Below are positions 55,932 through 64,000 of a stretch of 64,000 nt of DNA, in pieces. The notes under the pieces are model-generated. The model was given only the letters and a program-made list of their open reading frames with translations. It had not been told where the DNA came from and did not search any database. The DNA is from Paraflavitalea pollutisoli (GTDB lineage: Bacteria > Bacteroidota > Bacteroidia > Chitinophagales > Chitinophagaceae): NCBI RefSeq assembly GCF_029360705.1, contig NZ_JARKMX010000008.1, forward strand, positions 1,115,949 to 1,179,948, in the 5' to 3' direction. Positions within the stretch are counted from its first letter, which is position 1, and each line of letters starts with the position of its first letter. A program made the translations under genes and the position numbers.

Positions 55932-58223
55932 TTACACGACAATCACCGTTTCTCCTCCCCCACTCATCCGCTGGCTTCGCGCGTCGTCGGGTGTAAAGGT
56001 GATCTGAACACGCAATCCATTCTTGCCGTCCATATCAAGCTGTCCATCCAGTTGCCTGGTCAGCACGGCGATCAGTCCCAAACCCATCGAGTGCGGCTCT
56101 TCTGCGCCGGTACCCGCCAGCAACCCGATGCCATCATCCACTACCTCCAGTACTATAAGCCCCTCCTGCCTGCGCAGGGACACCTGGATGGTGCCCGACC
56201 GGCCATCGGGGAAAGCGTGCCGTATCGCATTGGAGATCGCTTCGTTGAGGATCAGCCCAACGGGCACCGCCTGCGCCGCATCGAGCCTGATGGTATCCAC
56301 GCTTACCACAAACTGCAACAGCTTGTTGTTGACGGCATCCTCCTGCAGGTACTGTACCATATCCAGCACATAGGGCTCCATATCGATCGCCGATACGTGT
56401 TCTGCCTGGTAAAGCCGTTGATGGATCAGCGACATGGCGTACATGCGGTGCTGGCTTTGCAGGATGGCTTCCCTAGCTTTGTCGTTGTCCAGGTATACAG
56501 ACTGCGTATTTAATAAACTTAGTACGATCTGCAGGTTGTTGCGTACCCGGTGATGGATCTCCCGTAGCAGCCATTCTTTTTCGTCCAGCAACTGCTGCTG
56601 ATCCTGGTTCGCCTGTTCGAGCCGCTGGTTCTTTTCATCGATCACCGCCTGTTGCTGCAACAACAGTTCATTGCTGCGGCGCTTGGACCGGTACCGGCTG
56701 TACAAGCCACCCAACAACGCCAGCAACAACAACGCCCCGGCAACGATCCATTTCATACGCCGGGCGGCGTTTGACAACTGCAGGTCTTTCAACGCCTGCT
56801 CTTGTTGCAGCAACAAGATATTCGCGTCTTTTCTTTCGGATTCAAACTCCACTTTCAGGCGGTTCAACTCCCGGTTTTTCTTTTGCGCATTTAACGAATC
56901 TTTGATCTCCAGCAACCGTACATGATTACGGATTGCCGCCTGGTACAACCCACGTGCCGAATCTGCTTTATAATGATAATAATATGACGATACCCACCCG
57001 ACCGGATCTTTGATCTGTAGTGAGTTGGCCCGGCTACTGTCTGCAAATAGGGCAAGCTTGTCGTACTGACCTGCTTCGAGGGAATACCGCGTCGCCAGCG
57101 CGAGAAATTGCCGTTGCATTAAATGGTCTTGTGGCAACCGGATATGTATTCGGTTCAGCTGCTGCAAATAGTACTGTGCGCTATCGAGCCTTTTTGCACT
57201 GATGTAAATATTGCCAATGGTCTGGTAGAAATTGCCCCGCACGTTGTCATTGTCCGGCAGTTCCGGCTCCAATCGTTTTAAACGACCGATGGCCTCGGCG
57301 AGGCGTCCCTGCAAGGAGATGGCTTGCGCTATATTGGTGGCCAGCAATAGCTCTGCCATTTTCTCCTGGAACCGCACGGCCAGCGAATATCCTTTTTCAA
57401 AATAATACTGCGCTTCCTGGTGATCGTTGAGCCTGGAGTAACTCAACCCGACTTCATTGTAGATATTGATCCAGTATACGGTGGTATCTTTCTTCGACTC
57501 CATCGACCGCAACGCTGCCATCGTATACCGTAGCGCCTGCTGGTACTCGGATATCCGCAGGTAGATCCTGCCCAACAATATGTGTACTCCCTGTAGATCG
57601 CCAGTACCGGAAGCCTTGTAACGATCCAATGATGCATGCAATACCCCGAGCGCTTCCTCCGTATCGCCCTGCAACGACAGGCAATCACCCAACAGCTCCA
57701 GCGCCTGTGCTTCTTCGTTGATGCGCTCCGTACGCTTAAAATGCTCAACCGCCTGGCGCAGGTATCCAATCTTGGCAGTCAGTTCGTCTGGCTTTTCCCA
57801 GGAGAAATAATTGGCTATTTCCCGGTTGGCATACGCCAACTGTACGGGCAATTGATGTTGACGGGCCCAGTTCAATGCCTGCAGGCAGCTTTGTTTTCCG
57901 GTATCCAGTTGCCCTTGCTCCCGATAGAGTTTGGACAGCAGGATCAAGCTTACCCCCTTTAACTCGCGGTTGGCCGCTCCTTTGTCAAGGGCTCCGGCTG
58001 CTTTGATGAGTAACAAAGCGGAATCCATATCCTGCTTTTCTGCGCCGGGCTTTAAAATGTAAGCATCTGCCAGCACCAGCATCGCTTTGGCCTGGGCGCC
58101 TGCGACCCGTACCTGCTTTAATTGTTGTTGTAGTACCGGGATGGGATCGACAGGCTTATCCTGCGCCGCGATACTGCTCGCAGCCATCACCAATACCAGG
58201 AAAATAAATGGCTGTCTATACAT
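55932..58223 (-). CDS. TPR sensor histidine kinase, copy A
   Basis: The 763-residue protein has a signal peptide, then a periplasmic TPR array (about residues 30-470) and a transmembrane helix near 495-515 (WIVAGALLLLALLGGLYS). A cytoplasmic coiled coil follows, then a HisKA_2 dimerisation/phosphotransfer domain (His in LREIHHRVRNNLQIVLSLL) and an ATPase domain (LILNEAISNAIRHAF, VVDDGIGL, MGLGLIAVLTRQL). The HxxHRVxNNLQ type phosphorylates separate response regulators, but none is adjacent. A paralogue with the same architecture lies directly upstream (58321-60627), so this is a tandem duplication. The ligand is unknown. Confidence 0.93.
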   Translation of the reverse strand: MYRQPFIFLVLVMAASSIAAQDKPVDPIPVLQQQLKQVRVAGAQAKAMLVLADAYILKPGAEKQDMDSALLLIKAAGALDKGAANRELKGVSLILLSKLYREQGQLDTGKQSCLQALNWARQHQLPVQLAYANREIANYFSWEKPDELTAKIGYLRQAVEHFKRTERINEEAQALELLGDCLSLQGDTEEALGVLHASLDRYKASGTGDLQGVHILLGRIYLRISEYQQALRYTMAALRSMESKKDTTVYWINIYNEVGLSYSRLNDHQEAQYYFEKGYSLAVRFQEKMAELLLATNIAQAISLQGRLAEAIGRLKRLEPELPDNDNVRGNFYQTIGNIYISAKRLDSAQYYLQQLNRIHIRLPQDHLMQRQFLALATRYSLEAGQYDKLALFADSSRANSLQIKDPVGWVSSYYYHYKADSARGLYQAAIRNHVRLLEIKDSLNAQKKNRELNRLKVEFESERKDANILLLQQEQALKDLQLSNAARRMKWIVAGALLLLALLGGLYSRYRSKRRSNELLLQQQAVIDEKNQRLEQANQDQQQLLDEKEWLLREIHHRVRNNLQIVLSLLNTQSVYLDNDKAREAILQSQHRMYAMSLIHQRLYQAEHVSAIDMEPYVLDMVQYLQEDAVNNKLLQFVVSVDTIRLDAAQAVPVGLILNEAISNAIRHAFPDGRSGTIQVSLRRQEGLIVLEVVDDGIGLLAGTGAEEPHSMGLGLIAVLTRQLDGQLDMDGKNGLRVQITFTPDDARSQRMSGGGETVIVV

Positions 58224-58320
58224 CGGATGAAGGTTTCAGCTTTTTTATTGTGCCATTTGCAGGTCTCTTTCATGGATCAATTGCCGTGATGCCAGAAACA
58301 GACACATCCCCCCCGAGTCG

Positions 58321-60627
58321 TCAGTGAACGGCAGTCGGTTGTTCGCTAGCCGGTTGCGCCGACGGGCCTTCGGGTGGCACCGTGAGGGGAAATACCACCT
58401 CTACCGAGAGCCCGCCGTGCCGGGAGAAACGAAGTTCGCCCTCCAGCTGCCGCGTCAGGATCTGGATGAGGTTCATCCCCATCGAATTACTGTCCAACAG
58501 GTCTATGCCGGTTGCCAGGCCTACCCCATTGTCGGTCACCTCCAGCCGCAGCAAGTCCTCACCTGCTTTGTTCAGCCGTACGGTGATGAGGCCGGCACGT
58601 GTTCCGGGAAAGGCATATTTGAGGGCGTTGGTGATCGTTTCGTTCAGGATCAATCCGATCGGTACTGCCTGCGCGGTATCGAGGGTCATATCATCCACTT
58701 CAAGGACAAAATGGATCTTGCCGGGCTTTTGTAACCCTTCCCGCAGGTACCCCACCAACTCACCGATATAACTACGCATGGCTATGACGGCCAGGTTATC
58801 TGTCTGGTACAGTCGCTGATGGATCAGCGACAGGGCGTACATGCGGTGCTGGCTTTGCAGAATGGCATCTTTGGCTTTGGCGCTTTCGAGGAAGGACGAT
58901 TGTGTATTCAACAGGCTCATCACGATCTGCAGGTTGTTCTTGACCCGGTGATGGATCTCTTTGATGAGCCATTCTTTTTCCTCCAGCAACTTTTGTTGTG
59001 CCGCATTCATCAACTCGAGCGATTCATTTTTACTATCGATGGTTTGCTTTTGCTCCAGCAGCAGGCGGTTGCTTTTTTTCTTGATGCTATAGCGGCTATA
59101 CAGCAGCACCAGTAACAGGAGTAACACCACAATACCGGCTACGATGAGTTTGAAACGCAGACCGGCTTGTTGCAGCTGCACTTCCTTTTCCTGCTTTTCA
59201 TGTTGCAATACCTGAATATCTGAATCCTTTTTCTCGGTCTGGAACTCGACCTTCAGCCGGTTGATCTGGCGTTGGGTGGCCTCCCCCAGGGTAGCCTCTT
59301 TGACAGTAATGTACTGCTGGTAATGACGGATGGCGGAAGACAGATTGCCCAGGGCTGAATCTGCCTGGAATTTATAAAAATGGGAGCGCTCCAATTCGCG
59401 TTTGAGGTGTACCCTTTCGGCAAAATTCCGCAGACTGTCGGCCAGGGAGCCTGCTTTGGTAAAATCTTTTATCGCCAGGTTATAGCGTATCGCTACATAG
59501 TAATAGAAACTGTTGCGCGGATGATCGGCGGGCAATAGTTGGTGAATATGCTCGATACGACGCAGGTAGGCGCGGGCACTGTCCATCTGTTTCAGATCGA
59601 GGTATATACCAAAAGCCGCGTGAAAGAACCCAACGGAAATGGGATCGCCGTCCTGCGGATGAAAAGACCTTTTGACCTGCTGGATCATTTGCAATGCCTG
59701 CGGCAGCTGATGCAGCGATTGATAACCGACGGCCATATTACCCCACACCAAACGCAGGGCAGCACTGTCTTTGAACTTTTCCGCTATGCGGGCCGACTTC
59801 TTAAAATAAGCTACAGCCTCCGAAAAATCATTGAGGCGATTGTAGATAAGACCAACGGAGTTGTAAATAGCCAGCCAGTGGGTGGATGTATCGGTGACCT
59901 GCTCCATCGTCTTGACGGCCAGCAAACCATAGCGGAGACCTTCTTTGTACTCACCCAGACTTGCATATAAGCCACCGAGCAGGTCATACACCCCATGCAT
60001 TTCCGCCACACCCGCCAGCTTATACAAGTCTACAGACTGGTGTAATACGGTCAGGGCGCTTTCGTCGTCGCCTTTTACCAGCAGGCAATCCCCCAGGTGC
60101 TCCAGGGTACGGGCCTTCATCTCCACGCGGTCGGATTTCCCAAAGTAGTCCGCCGCCACTTGCAGGTGTTTTATTTTGGGATCCAGTTCTTCCACCTTCT
60201 CCCAGGTATAATAGGTGGCCATTTCTGCGTGCGCATAGGCCATCTGCACCATCAGGTGGTATTGATCGGCCCACACGATCGCTTGCTGTGCCGAGGCCCT
60301 GCCTTTTTCTCTCGCGCCCTGTTCACGGTATAGTTTCGACTGTACGATGAGGCTGATGCCCGTCAGTTCGTTACTACCAATGGATTTATTGAGTTCTATT
60401 GCCTGGCTGATGAGCCGTCCGGCGGAATCCAGGTCTTTCTTTTCTTCGCCTGGTTTCAGAATATAGGCGTCGGCAATCGTGAGCAGCAGGGACGCCCTGG
60501 CTTGCTGGCCACTGGCAGCTCGTAGTTGTTGTAATAATTCGGGGATGGTGGCAGTCGCTTTATCCTGGGCAATACCATTGGATAAAATACAGAATAGAAG
60601 TAGGGTAACTGAAAAGTGTTTCAACAT
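58321..60627 (-). CDS. TPR sensor histidine kinase, copy B
   Basis: From the ATG at 60627 (MLKHFSVTLLLFCILSNGIAQ) the protein has 768 residues, with the same plan as copy A: periplasmic TPR array, transmembrane helix (LIVAGIVVLLLLLVLLYSRY), coiled coil, HisKA_2 (IKEIHHRVKNNLQIVMSLLNTQSSFL) and ATPase (LILNETITNALKYAF, VTDNGVGL). Blocks such as LYREQG and ADAYILKPGEEKKDLDSA are closely shared with copy A. The frame up to 60699 adds a leader without signal features. The 97-bp gap to copy A suggests co-transcription. No response regulator is in the window. Confidence 0.93.
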   Translation of the reverse strand: MLKHFSVTLLLFCILSNGIAQDKATATIPELLQQLRAASGQQARASLLLTIADAYILKPGEEKKDLDSAGRLISQAIELNKSIGSNELTGISLIVQSKLYREQGAREKGRASAQQAIVWADQYHLMVQMAYAHAEMATYYTWEKVEELDPKIKHLQVAADYFGKSDRVEMKARTLEHLGDCLLVKGDDESALTVLHQSVDLYKLAGVAEMHGVYDLLGGLYASLGEYKEGLRYGLLAVKTMEQVTDTSTHWLAIYNSVGLIYNRLNDFSEAVAYFKKSARIAEKFKDSAALRLVWGNMAVGYQSLHQLPQALQMIQQVKRSFHPQDGDPISVGFFHAAFGIYLDLKQMDSARAYLRRIEHIHQLLPADHPRNSFYYYVAIRYNLAIKDFTKAGSLADSLRNFAERVHLKRELERSHFYKFQADSALGNLSSAIRHYQQYITVKEATLGEATQRQINRLKVEFQTEKKDSDIQVLQHEKQEKEVQLQQAGLRFKLIVAGIVVLLLLLVLLYSRYSIKKKSNRLLLEQKQTIDSKNESLELMNAAQQKLLEEKEWLIKEIHHRVKNNLQIVMSLLNTQSSFLESAKAKDAILQSQHRMYALSLIHQRLYQTDNLAVIAMRSYIGELVGYLREGLQKPGKIHFVLEVDDMTLDTAQAVPIGLILNETITNALKYAFPGTRAGLITVRLNKAGEDLLRLEVTDNGVGLATGIDLLDSNSMGMNLIQILTRQLEGELRFSRHGGLSVEVVFPLTVPPEGPSAQPASEQPTAVH

Positions 60628-61179
60628 AGCTGATGCAGGCAGTGTTACGCCGATCGTTTCGCCGCTGCCTTTGCGCCGCAAAAATAAAGCATTACGCATG
60701 GCTACGGCCTTTTGTAGCCTCCCTGCCGGCCATGAACAGGAGTTGGACTTTTATTGGCTGTGGTGATCGAACCGTACACCCACTCAACAGAATCCAGGTT
60801 GGCGGAAGTAATTTCATGTGCAGTTAGGTTTGTGGTGGCGCTCAGCAAAGCTAAGGAACAAATCGCTGAAACAGCTGCGTATAAACGCTGAAAATCAACA
60901 ACCTGCGACTGTTGTACATATCAACTGCCAGTAGCCCCTCACAGCGTTTCCGCGACCCTTTTGGCAAAGAAACATTGTACAAATACACGGCAAGCTGGCT
61001 AACACAGGCGTGGCAATTACCGGCCCGGCAGGACGACCAGCTGCCGGACTTGACAAATCCAGCGCTTTTATTATCTTTGCCCTCCCGAATCATTTCGGCT
61101 GCTGACATCTCTGTACGGGGCGGATGTTCCTACCAAGGCCCCACGAACTAATCTTTCAAATTTTCCCAAATTAGAGAAC
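60628..61179. other. 552-bp divergent intergenic region
   Basis: This separates the histidine kinase pair from the RNA ligase gene. The right part carries a promoter for the ligase gene (61050-61079). I see no RNA gene and no repeat of the 11-bp type here. Confidence 0.5.
61050..61079 (+). promoter_or_regulatory. Bacteroidota sigma-A promoter of the RNA ligase gene
   Basis: TTG at 61050-61052 and TATCTTTG at 61072-61079 are separated by 19 bp, matching the Bacteroidota consensus TTG-N19-TAnnTTTG. Transcription would start near 61085-61090, giving a leader of about 90 nt before the ATG at 61180. Confidence 0.6.
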
Positions 61180-62304
61180 ATGCAAACTATTGCATTCTAT
61201 TGCGATGCACAAAGCATTGAGCAAAACGCATTGGAACAACTACAACAGTATGCGCAGCAACCGGATGTCAACAAAATATGTGCTTTCACAGATATCCATT
61301 TCTGCGCAGAAAAAGCCTTGCCGGTAGGCGTGGCTTTTCAAACCACCGATCATTGCTACCCACTGATCACCGGGAAGGATATCGGCTGCGGCGTGATGTA
61401 CCTGAAGGTCAGCAAACAGTATTGGCTCAAACCCTTTAACAAACAGGAGCATTACCGGGCTTTTCTGCTGGCGCATACCAGAATGACCGACGACGGACTG
61501 GGCGGCGGTAATCATTTCCTGTCTATCGAGGAAGACGACGACCATATCTACCTCCTGTGCCATACCGGAACCCGCGACAGGGGCATTGCGCTTTACCAGC
61601 AATGTATTCAACTGACGCGTGATTTTTCCAGGCAATATGGCCGATCCGTGGATTTCGTTCACCGTGATTTTCTGTCCGAATCCTTTATCAGGTACTACAA
61701 CGATACGTTGCAATACGGCTACGAAAGGCGGAAGCAATTTTGCCTGAAAACACTGGTGTTCCTGCAGCAGGCAAATTACCTGGCGGCACACAAACCTGCG
61801 ATCCCGAGGGATTACCCGCAAAGAGACTATCGACAGATCGATGCACAGGGAGTGCTGCACGGTACACCGTATCGGTTGGAGGACTCCATGCACAATCACC
61901 TGCGCTGGCAGACAGGTTCCGTGATACACCGCAAAGGCAGTACCGAGTTAGTACCGGGGCAAACGGCCGTGATCCCCTTATCGATGTCCCGCGGCAGTCT
62001 TCTTGTAAAAGCGACGGGAGCAGCAGCCGATGCGTTGTACTCTTGCGCCCATGGCGCCGGGCGTAAACTTTCGCGCTTCGACACCATGAAATACTGGAAA
62101 ACAGTGTTGAAAGAGAAACAACGCAAAGCCTACCGTCAGCAGTTCAGTGAATTGCTGGATAGATCGGGTAATTTTCCGAACGGCTATATCCAGGAGTTCG
62201 ACTTTGCCTATAAAGAGGCCGGCGACATACTGGATCATATGCCTTATCTGCAGGAAGTAACGCATACGCGGCCAATTGTCACCGTGAAATACAGTGAGAT
62301 CTAA
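61180..62304 (+). CDS. RtcB-family RNA ligase
   Basis: The 374-residue protein keeps the RtcB core: metal Cys70 (GKDIGCGV), Asn111-His112 (GGGNHFLSIE), His128 (CHTGTRDRG), HNH near 238-240 (SMHNHLRW) and the guanylylated His291 (CAHGAGRKLSR). RtcB joins 2',3'-cyclic phosphate or 3'-phosphate ends to 5'-OH RNA ends with GTP and Mn2+, repairing cut tRNA or other RNA. It is clearly shorter than E. coli RtcB (408 residues) and belongs to a compact sub-family. No archease, RtcA, RtcR or PrfH gene is adjacent. It has its own promoter and a strong terminator, so it is a single-gene unit. Confidence 0.9.
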   Translation: MQTIAFYCDAQSIEQNALEQLQQYAQQPDVNKICAFTDIHFCAEKALPVGVAFQTTDHCYPLITGKDIGCGVMYLKVSKQYWLKPFNKQEHYRAFLLAHTRMTDDGLGGGNHFLSIEEDDDHIYLLCHTGTRDRGIALYQQCIQLTRDFSRQYGRSVDFVHRDFLSESFIRYYNDTLQYGYERRKQFCLKTLVFLQQANYLAAHKPAIPRDYPQRDYRQIDAQGVLHGTPYRLEDSMHNHLRWQTGSVIHRKGSTELVPGQTAVIPLSMSRGSLLVKATGAAADALYSCAHGAGRKLSRFDTMKYWKTVLKEKQRKAYRQQFSELLDRSGNFPNGYIQEFDFAYKEAGDILDHMPYLQEVTHTRPIVTVKYSEI

Positions 62305-62310
62305 TCGTAC

Positions 62311-62341
62311 CAGGGGAACCTTCAACGGTTCCCCTGTTTTT
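62311..62341 (+). terminator. Rho-independent terminator
   Basis: CAGGGGAACC (62311-62320) pairs perfectly with GGTTCCCCTG (62327-62336) around TTCAAC, followed by TTTTT. It terminates the RNA ligase transcript 7 bp after the stop. Confidence 0.92.
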
Positions 62342-62486
62342 ATGCCTGCCCTACCAATGTGGCCTGCAAAACCATTTCAGGCAATCGAGAATTGGATTCA
62401 GCCTTGTACGTCGACATGATGCGCCAGTTGGTAGAGATCATTTCGGTTAGCCTGGGCGACACTGCAATTTTGCCGAAAACACCGCC

Positions 62487-63803
62487 ATGAAGCAATTTTA
62501 TGCCGCCCTGCTGGCCATACTCCCGTACCCCTGCATCGCGCAAACACAACCGCTACCAGATACCCGAACAAAACAGGCCCTGGTCGACAGTCTCTCCCAC
62601 GCACTCAACCACTACTACGTCTACCCTGATAAAGCCGACGGGATGAGTCGGCACATCGCACAACAACTGCGCAACAACCGATACGACAGCGCTTCCAGTG
62701 CTGCCGAACTGGCTAACCAACTGAATAAAGACCTGCGGACCATCTACAACGACAAGCACCTGGTGATTCGCTTCGACCCCGACCTCCAAAAAAGGATTAT
62801 CGCTTTCAACACCACGAAACGTTCAGACCCTGCGGACCAACAAAGGGAACAACGCCAGAACTATTTCTTCAGGAAGTTGGAGATCTTACCTTCCAATATA
62901 GGCTACCTCGAATTCACCAATTTCGCTGATACCAGCGCAGCCGCCCGTAAAACCATCCGGGCCGCGCTGCAATTTCTGGAGCATACGGACGCCATCATTA
63001 TTGACCTGCGTAATAATTATGGTGGCAATGGAATCCTGGCCGGTGAGTTCGCGGGTTTCTTCTTCGATAAGAAAATCTTTGGCGGTCGCAGTTACAACCG
63101 GCTGACCAATCAATGGACGGATCAATGGCTACAAAACAACCCCGCTGTAACGCAGGGCTTGTATATGAATATGCCTATCTACCTGTTAACCAGCCATCGC
63201 ACATTTTCAGCTGCGGAAGGACTGGCCTACACGTTACAAACATTACGCAAAGCGACCGTAGTAGGTGACACGACCCGGGGTGGTGCACATCTTACCCGCA
63301 GCTTCAGTCTCGGCAATGGGTTTGTTGGTTTTATTCCCTTCACCCGTCACGAAAACGCCGTCACCCATACTGATTGGGAGGGCACAGGGGTGCTACCGGA
63401 TGTATACGCTTCAGAAAACAACAGTTTGCCCCAAGCACAAAAGCTCATCCTGCAGCGACAACTCACGACTACCACCCATGAAAACGAACAACGAAAGATC
63501 CAATGGCAGATCAACTACCTGACTGCGCAGCAACCAGCGTGGACACCCACCGCCAACGAACTGAAGACGCTGGCTGGCGAATTTGAAGAATTTGTCTTCC
63601 TGGTTCGCGATGGTCAGTTGGTCTGTGTGAATAAACACCAGTCCAACCAAACCAACAGGCTAGTATCTATTGAACGGAACCTGTTTCAGGTGAACGCTTC
63701 CATGCAGGTAGCCTTCTTCGTAAACGATCAGGGACTAGCTGATACCGTTAAGTTATACTGGAATGATGGCTGGGTCGACACGATCAAACGGACTGGCCCC
63801 TAA
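62487..63803 (+). CDS. S41 family peptidase (IRBP/CtpA-like), exported
   Basis: The 438-residue protein has a signal peptide (MKQFYAALLAILPYPCIAQ). An N-terminal helical domain (ALNHYYVYPDKADGMSRHIAQQL) resembles the IRBP-like opening. The tail-specific protease core has AIIIDLRNNYGGNGILAGEF, the Ser region TSHRTFSAAEGLAY and VVGDTTRGGAH. No PDZ domain is evident, as usual for the IRBP-like branch. It would be a periplasmic or surface serine protease; the substrate is unknown. It starts 146 bp after the RNA ligase terminator and is an independent unit. Confidence 0.9.
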   Translation: MKQFYAALLAILPYPCIAQTQPLPDTRTKQALVDSLSHALNHYYVYPDKADGMSRHIAQQLRNNRYDSASSAAELANQLNKDLRTIYNDKHLVIRFDPDLQKRIIAFNTTKRSDPADQQREQRQNYFFRKLEILPSNIGYLEFTNFADTSAAARKTIRAALQFLEHTDAIIIDLRNNYGGNGILAGEFAGFFFDKKIFGGRSYNRLTNQWTDQWLQNNPAVTQGLYMNMPIYLLTSHRTFSAAEGLAYTLQTLRKATVVGDTTRGGAHLTRSFSLGNGFVGFIPFTRHENAVTHTDWEGTGVLPDVYASENNSLPQAQKLILQRQLTTTTHENEQRKIQWQINYLTAQQPAWTPTANELKTLAGEFEEFVFLVRDGQLVCVNKHQSNQTNRLVSIERNLFQVNASMQVAFFVNDQGLADTVKLYWNDGWVDTIKRTGP

Positions 63804-63858
63804 GCCAGTCTCTACAGCAGGGTACCGTTAGCACTTTGTTAATGCCTCCGTTAGGACC

Positions 63859-63901
63859 GACCAAACGCCGCCTGTACATCATGATAAAGCGGCGTTTGGT
63901 C
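63859..63901. repeat. 13-bp stem inverted repeat
   Basis: GACCAAACGCCGC (63859-63871) is the exact complement of 63889-63901, with a 17-base loop. It follows the S41 gene by 55 bp and precedes another rightward gene. No U run follows on either strand (CAAAAAACC on the right), so it is not a classical terminator, though it may still stop or stabilise transcripts. Confidence 0.6.
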
Positions 63902-63944
63902 AAAAAACCTATCTTGCCTGCGGAACGCCTAGTAACATTGAGCC

Positions 63945-64000
63945 ATGATCAAAACAACCCTGCTTGCACTCGTAAGTATAGCCAGTACTTTCTTCGCTAC
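63945..64000 (+). CDS. start of an exported protein (cut by the window edge)
   Basis: The last 56 bases give MIKTTLLALVSIASTFFA and continue beyond the window. The basic-hydrophobic start looks like a signal peptide. No family can be named. Confidence 0.6.
   Translation, partial: MIKTTLLALVSIASTFFA

Overview
The window looks like a chromosomal segment of a Bacteroidota bacterium, most likely family Chitinophagaceae. The evidence is an ECF sigma/FecR/SusC/SusD cassette, a hybrid two-component sensor (HTCS), many SPII lipoproteins, C-terminal type IX secretion sorting domains, and promoter boxes of the Bacteroidota form TAnnTTTG. The genus is inference; no rRNA or tRNA gene is present to settle it.

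Layout. Bases 1-9.5 kb hold the end of a tRNA-dihydrouridine synthase, then a leftward polysaccharide utilisation locus: ECF sigma factor, FecR anti-sigma, SusC with an STN signalling domain, SusD, and a GH127 beta-L-arabinofuranosidase. Bases 9.5-13.5 kb are accessory: a truncated DUF4421 gene, a 0.9-kb non-coding tract with blocks of degenerate 11-bp repeats, a DUF6266 gene, and an MNT-HEPN fusion. Bases 13.5-20 kb carry a probable lysine-degradation pair (saccharopine dehydrogenase family plus 2-oxoadipate dioxygenase family), small membrane and lipoproteins, a fasciclin lipoprotein and a methyltransferase.

Bases 20-35 kb are a second carbohydrate cluster, nearly all leftward: a GH51 with a GH43-like N-terminal module, a double GH43, a DUF2264 protein, a GH2 beta-galactosidase, the HTCS regulator, and a GH105 remnant with a large internal deletion. 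Bases 35-41 kb hold a ZU5-like lipoprotein, a RidA-fold lipoprotein lacking the usual arginine, an NAD(P)-binding protein, more 11-bp repeats, a predicted membrane-anchored LAS-type peptidase and an M23-like protein. Bases 41-45 kb hold xylA and a GH43 gene, transcribed away from an AraC regulator. With the two arabinan clusters this points to use of arabinose- and xylose-containing plant polymers.

Bases 44.8-54.8 kb hold a decayed secreted lipase, a TPR protein, a DUF1254 lipoprotein, a subclass B3-like metallo-beta-lactamase, a YadA-like/S74 surface protein paired with a type IX cargo protein, and an orphan type I restriction R-like protein. Bases 54.8-64 kb hold two tandem paralogous TPR-histidine kinases, an RtcB-type RNA ligase, an S41 peptidase, and the first codons of another exported protein.

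The most unusual signal is a set of six short blocks (10331-11023, 13112-13155, 38021-38187) of degenerate tandem repeats. The unit length is always 11 bp, but the unit sequence differs from block to block. Several blocks have a conserved motif beside them. I do not recognise a described element that fits.
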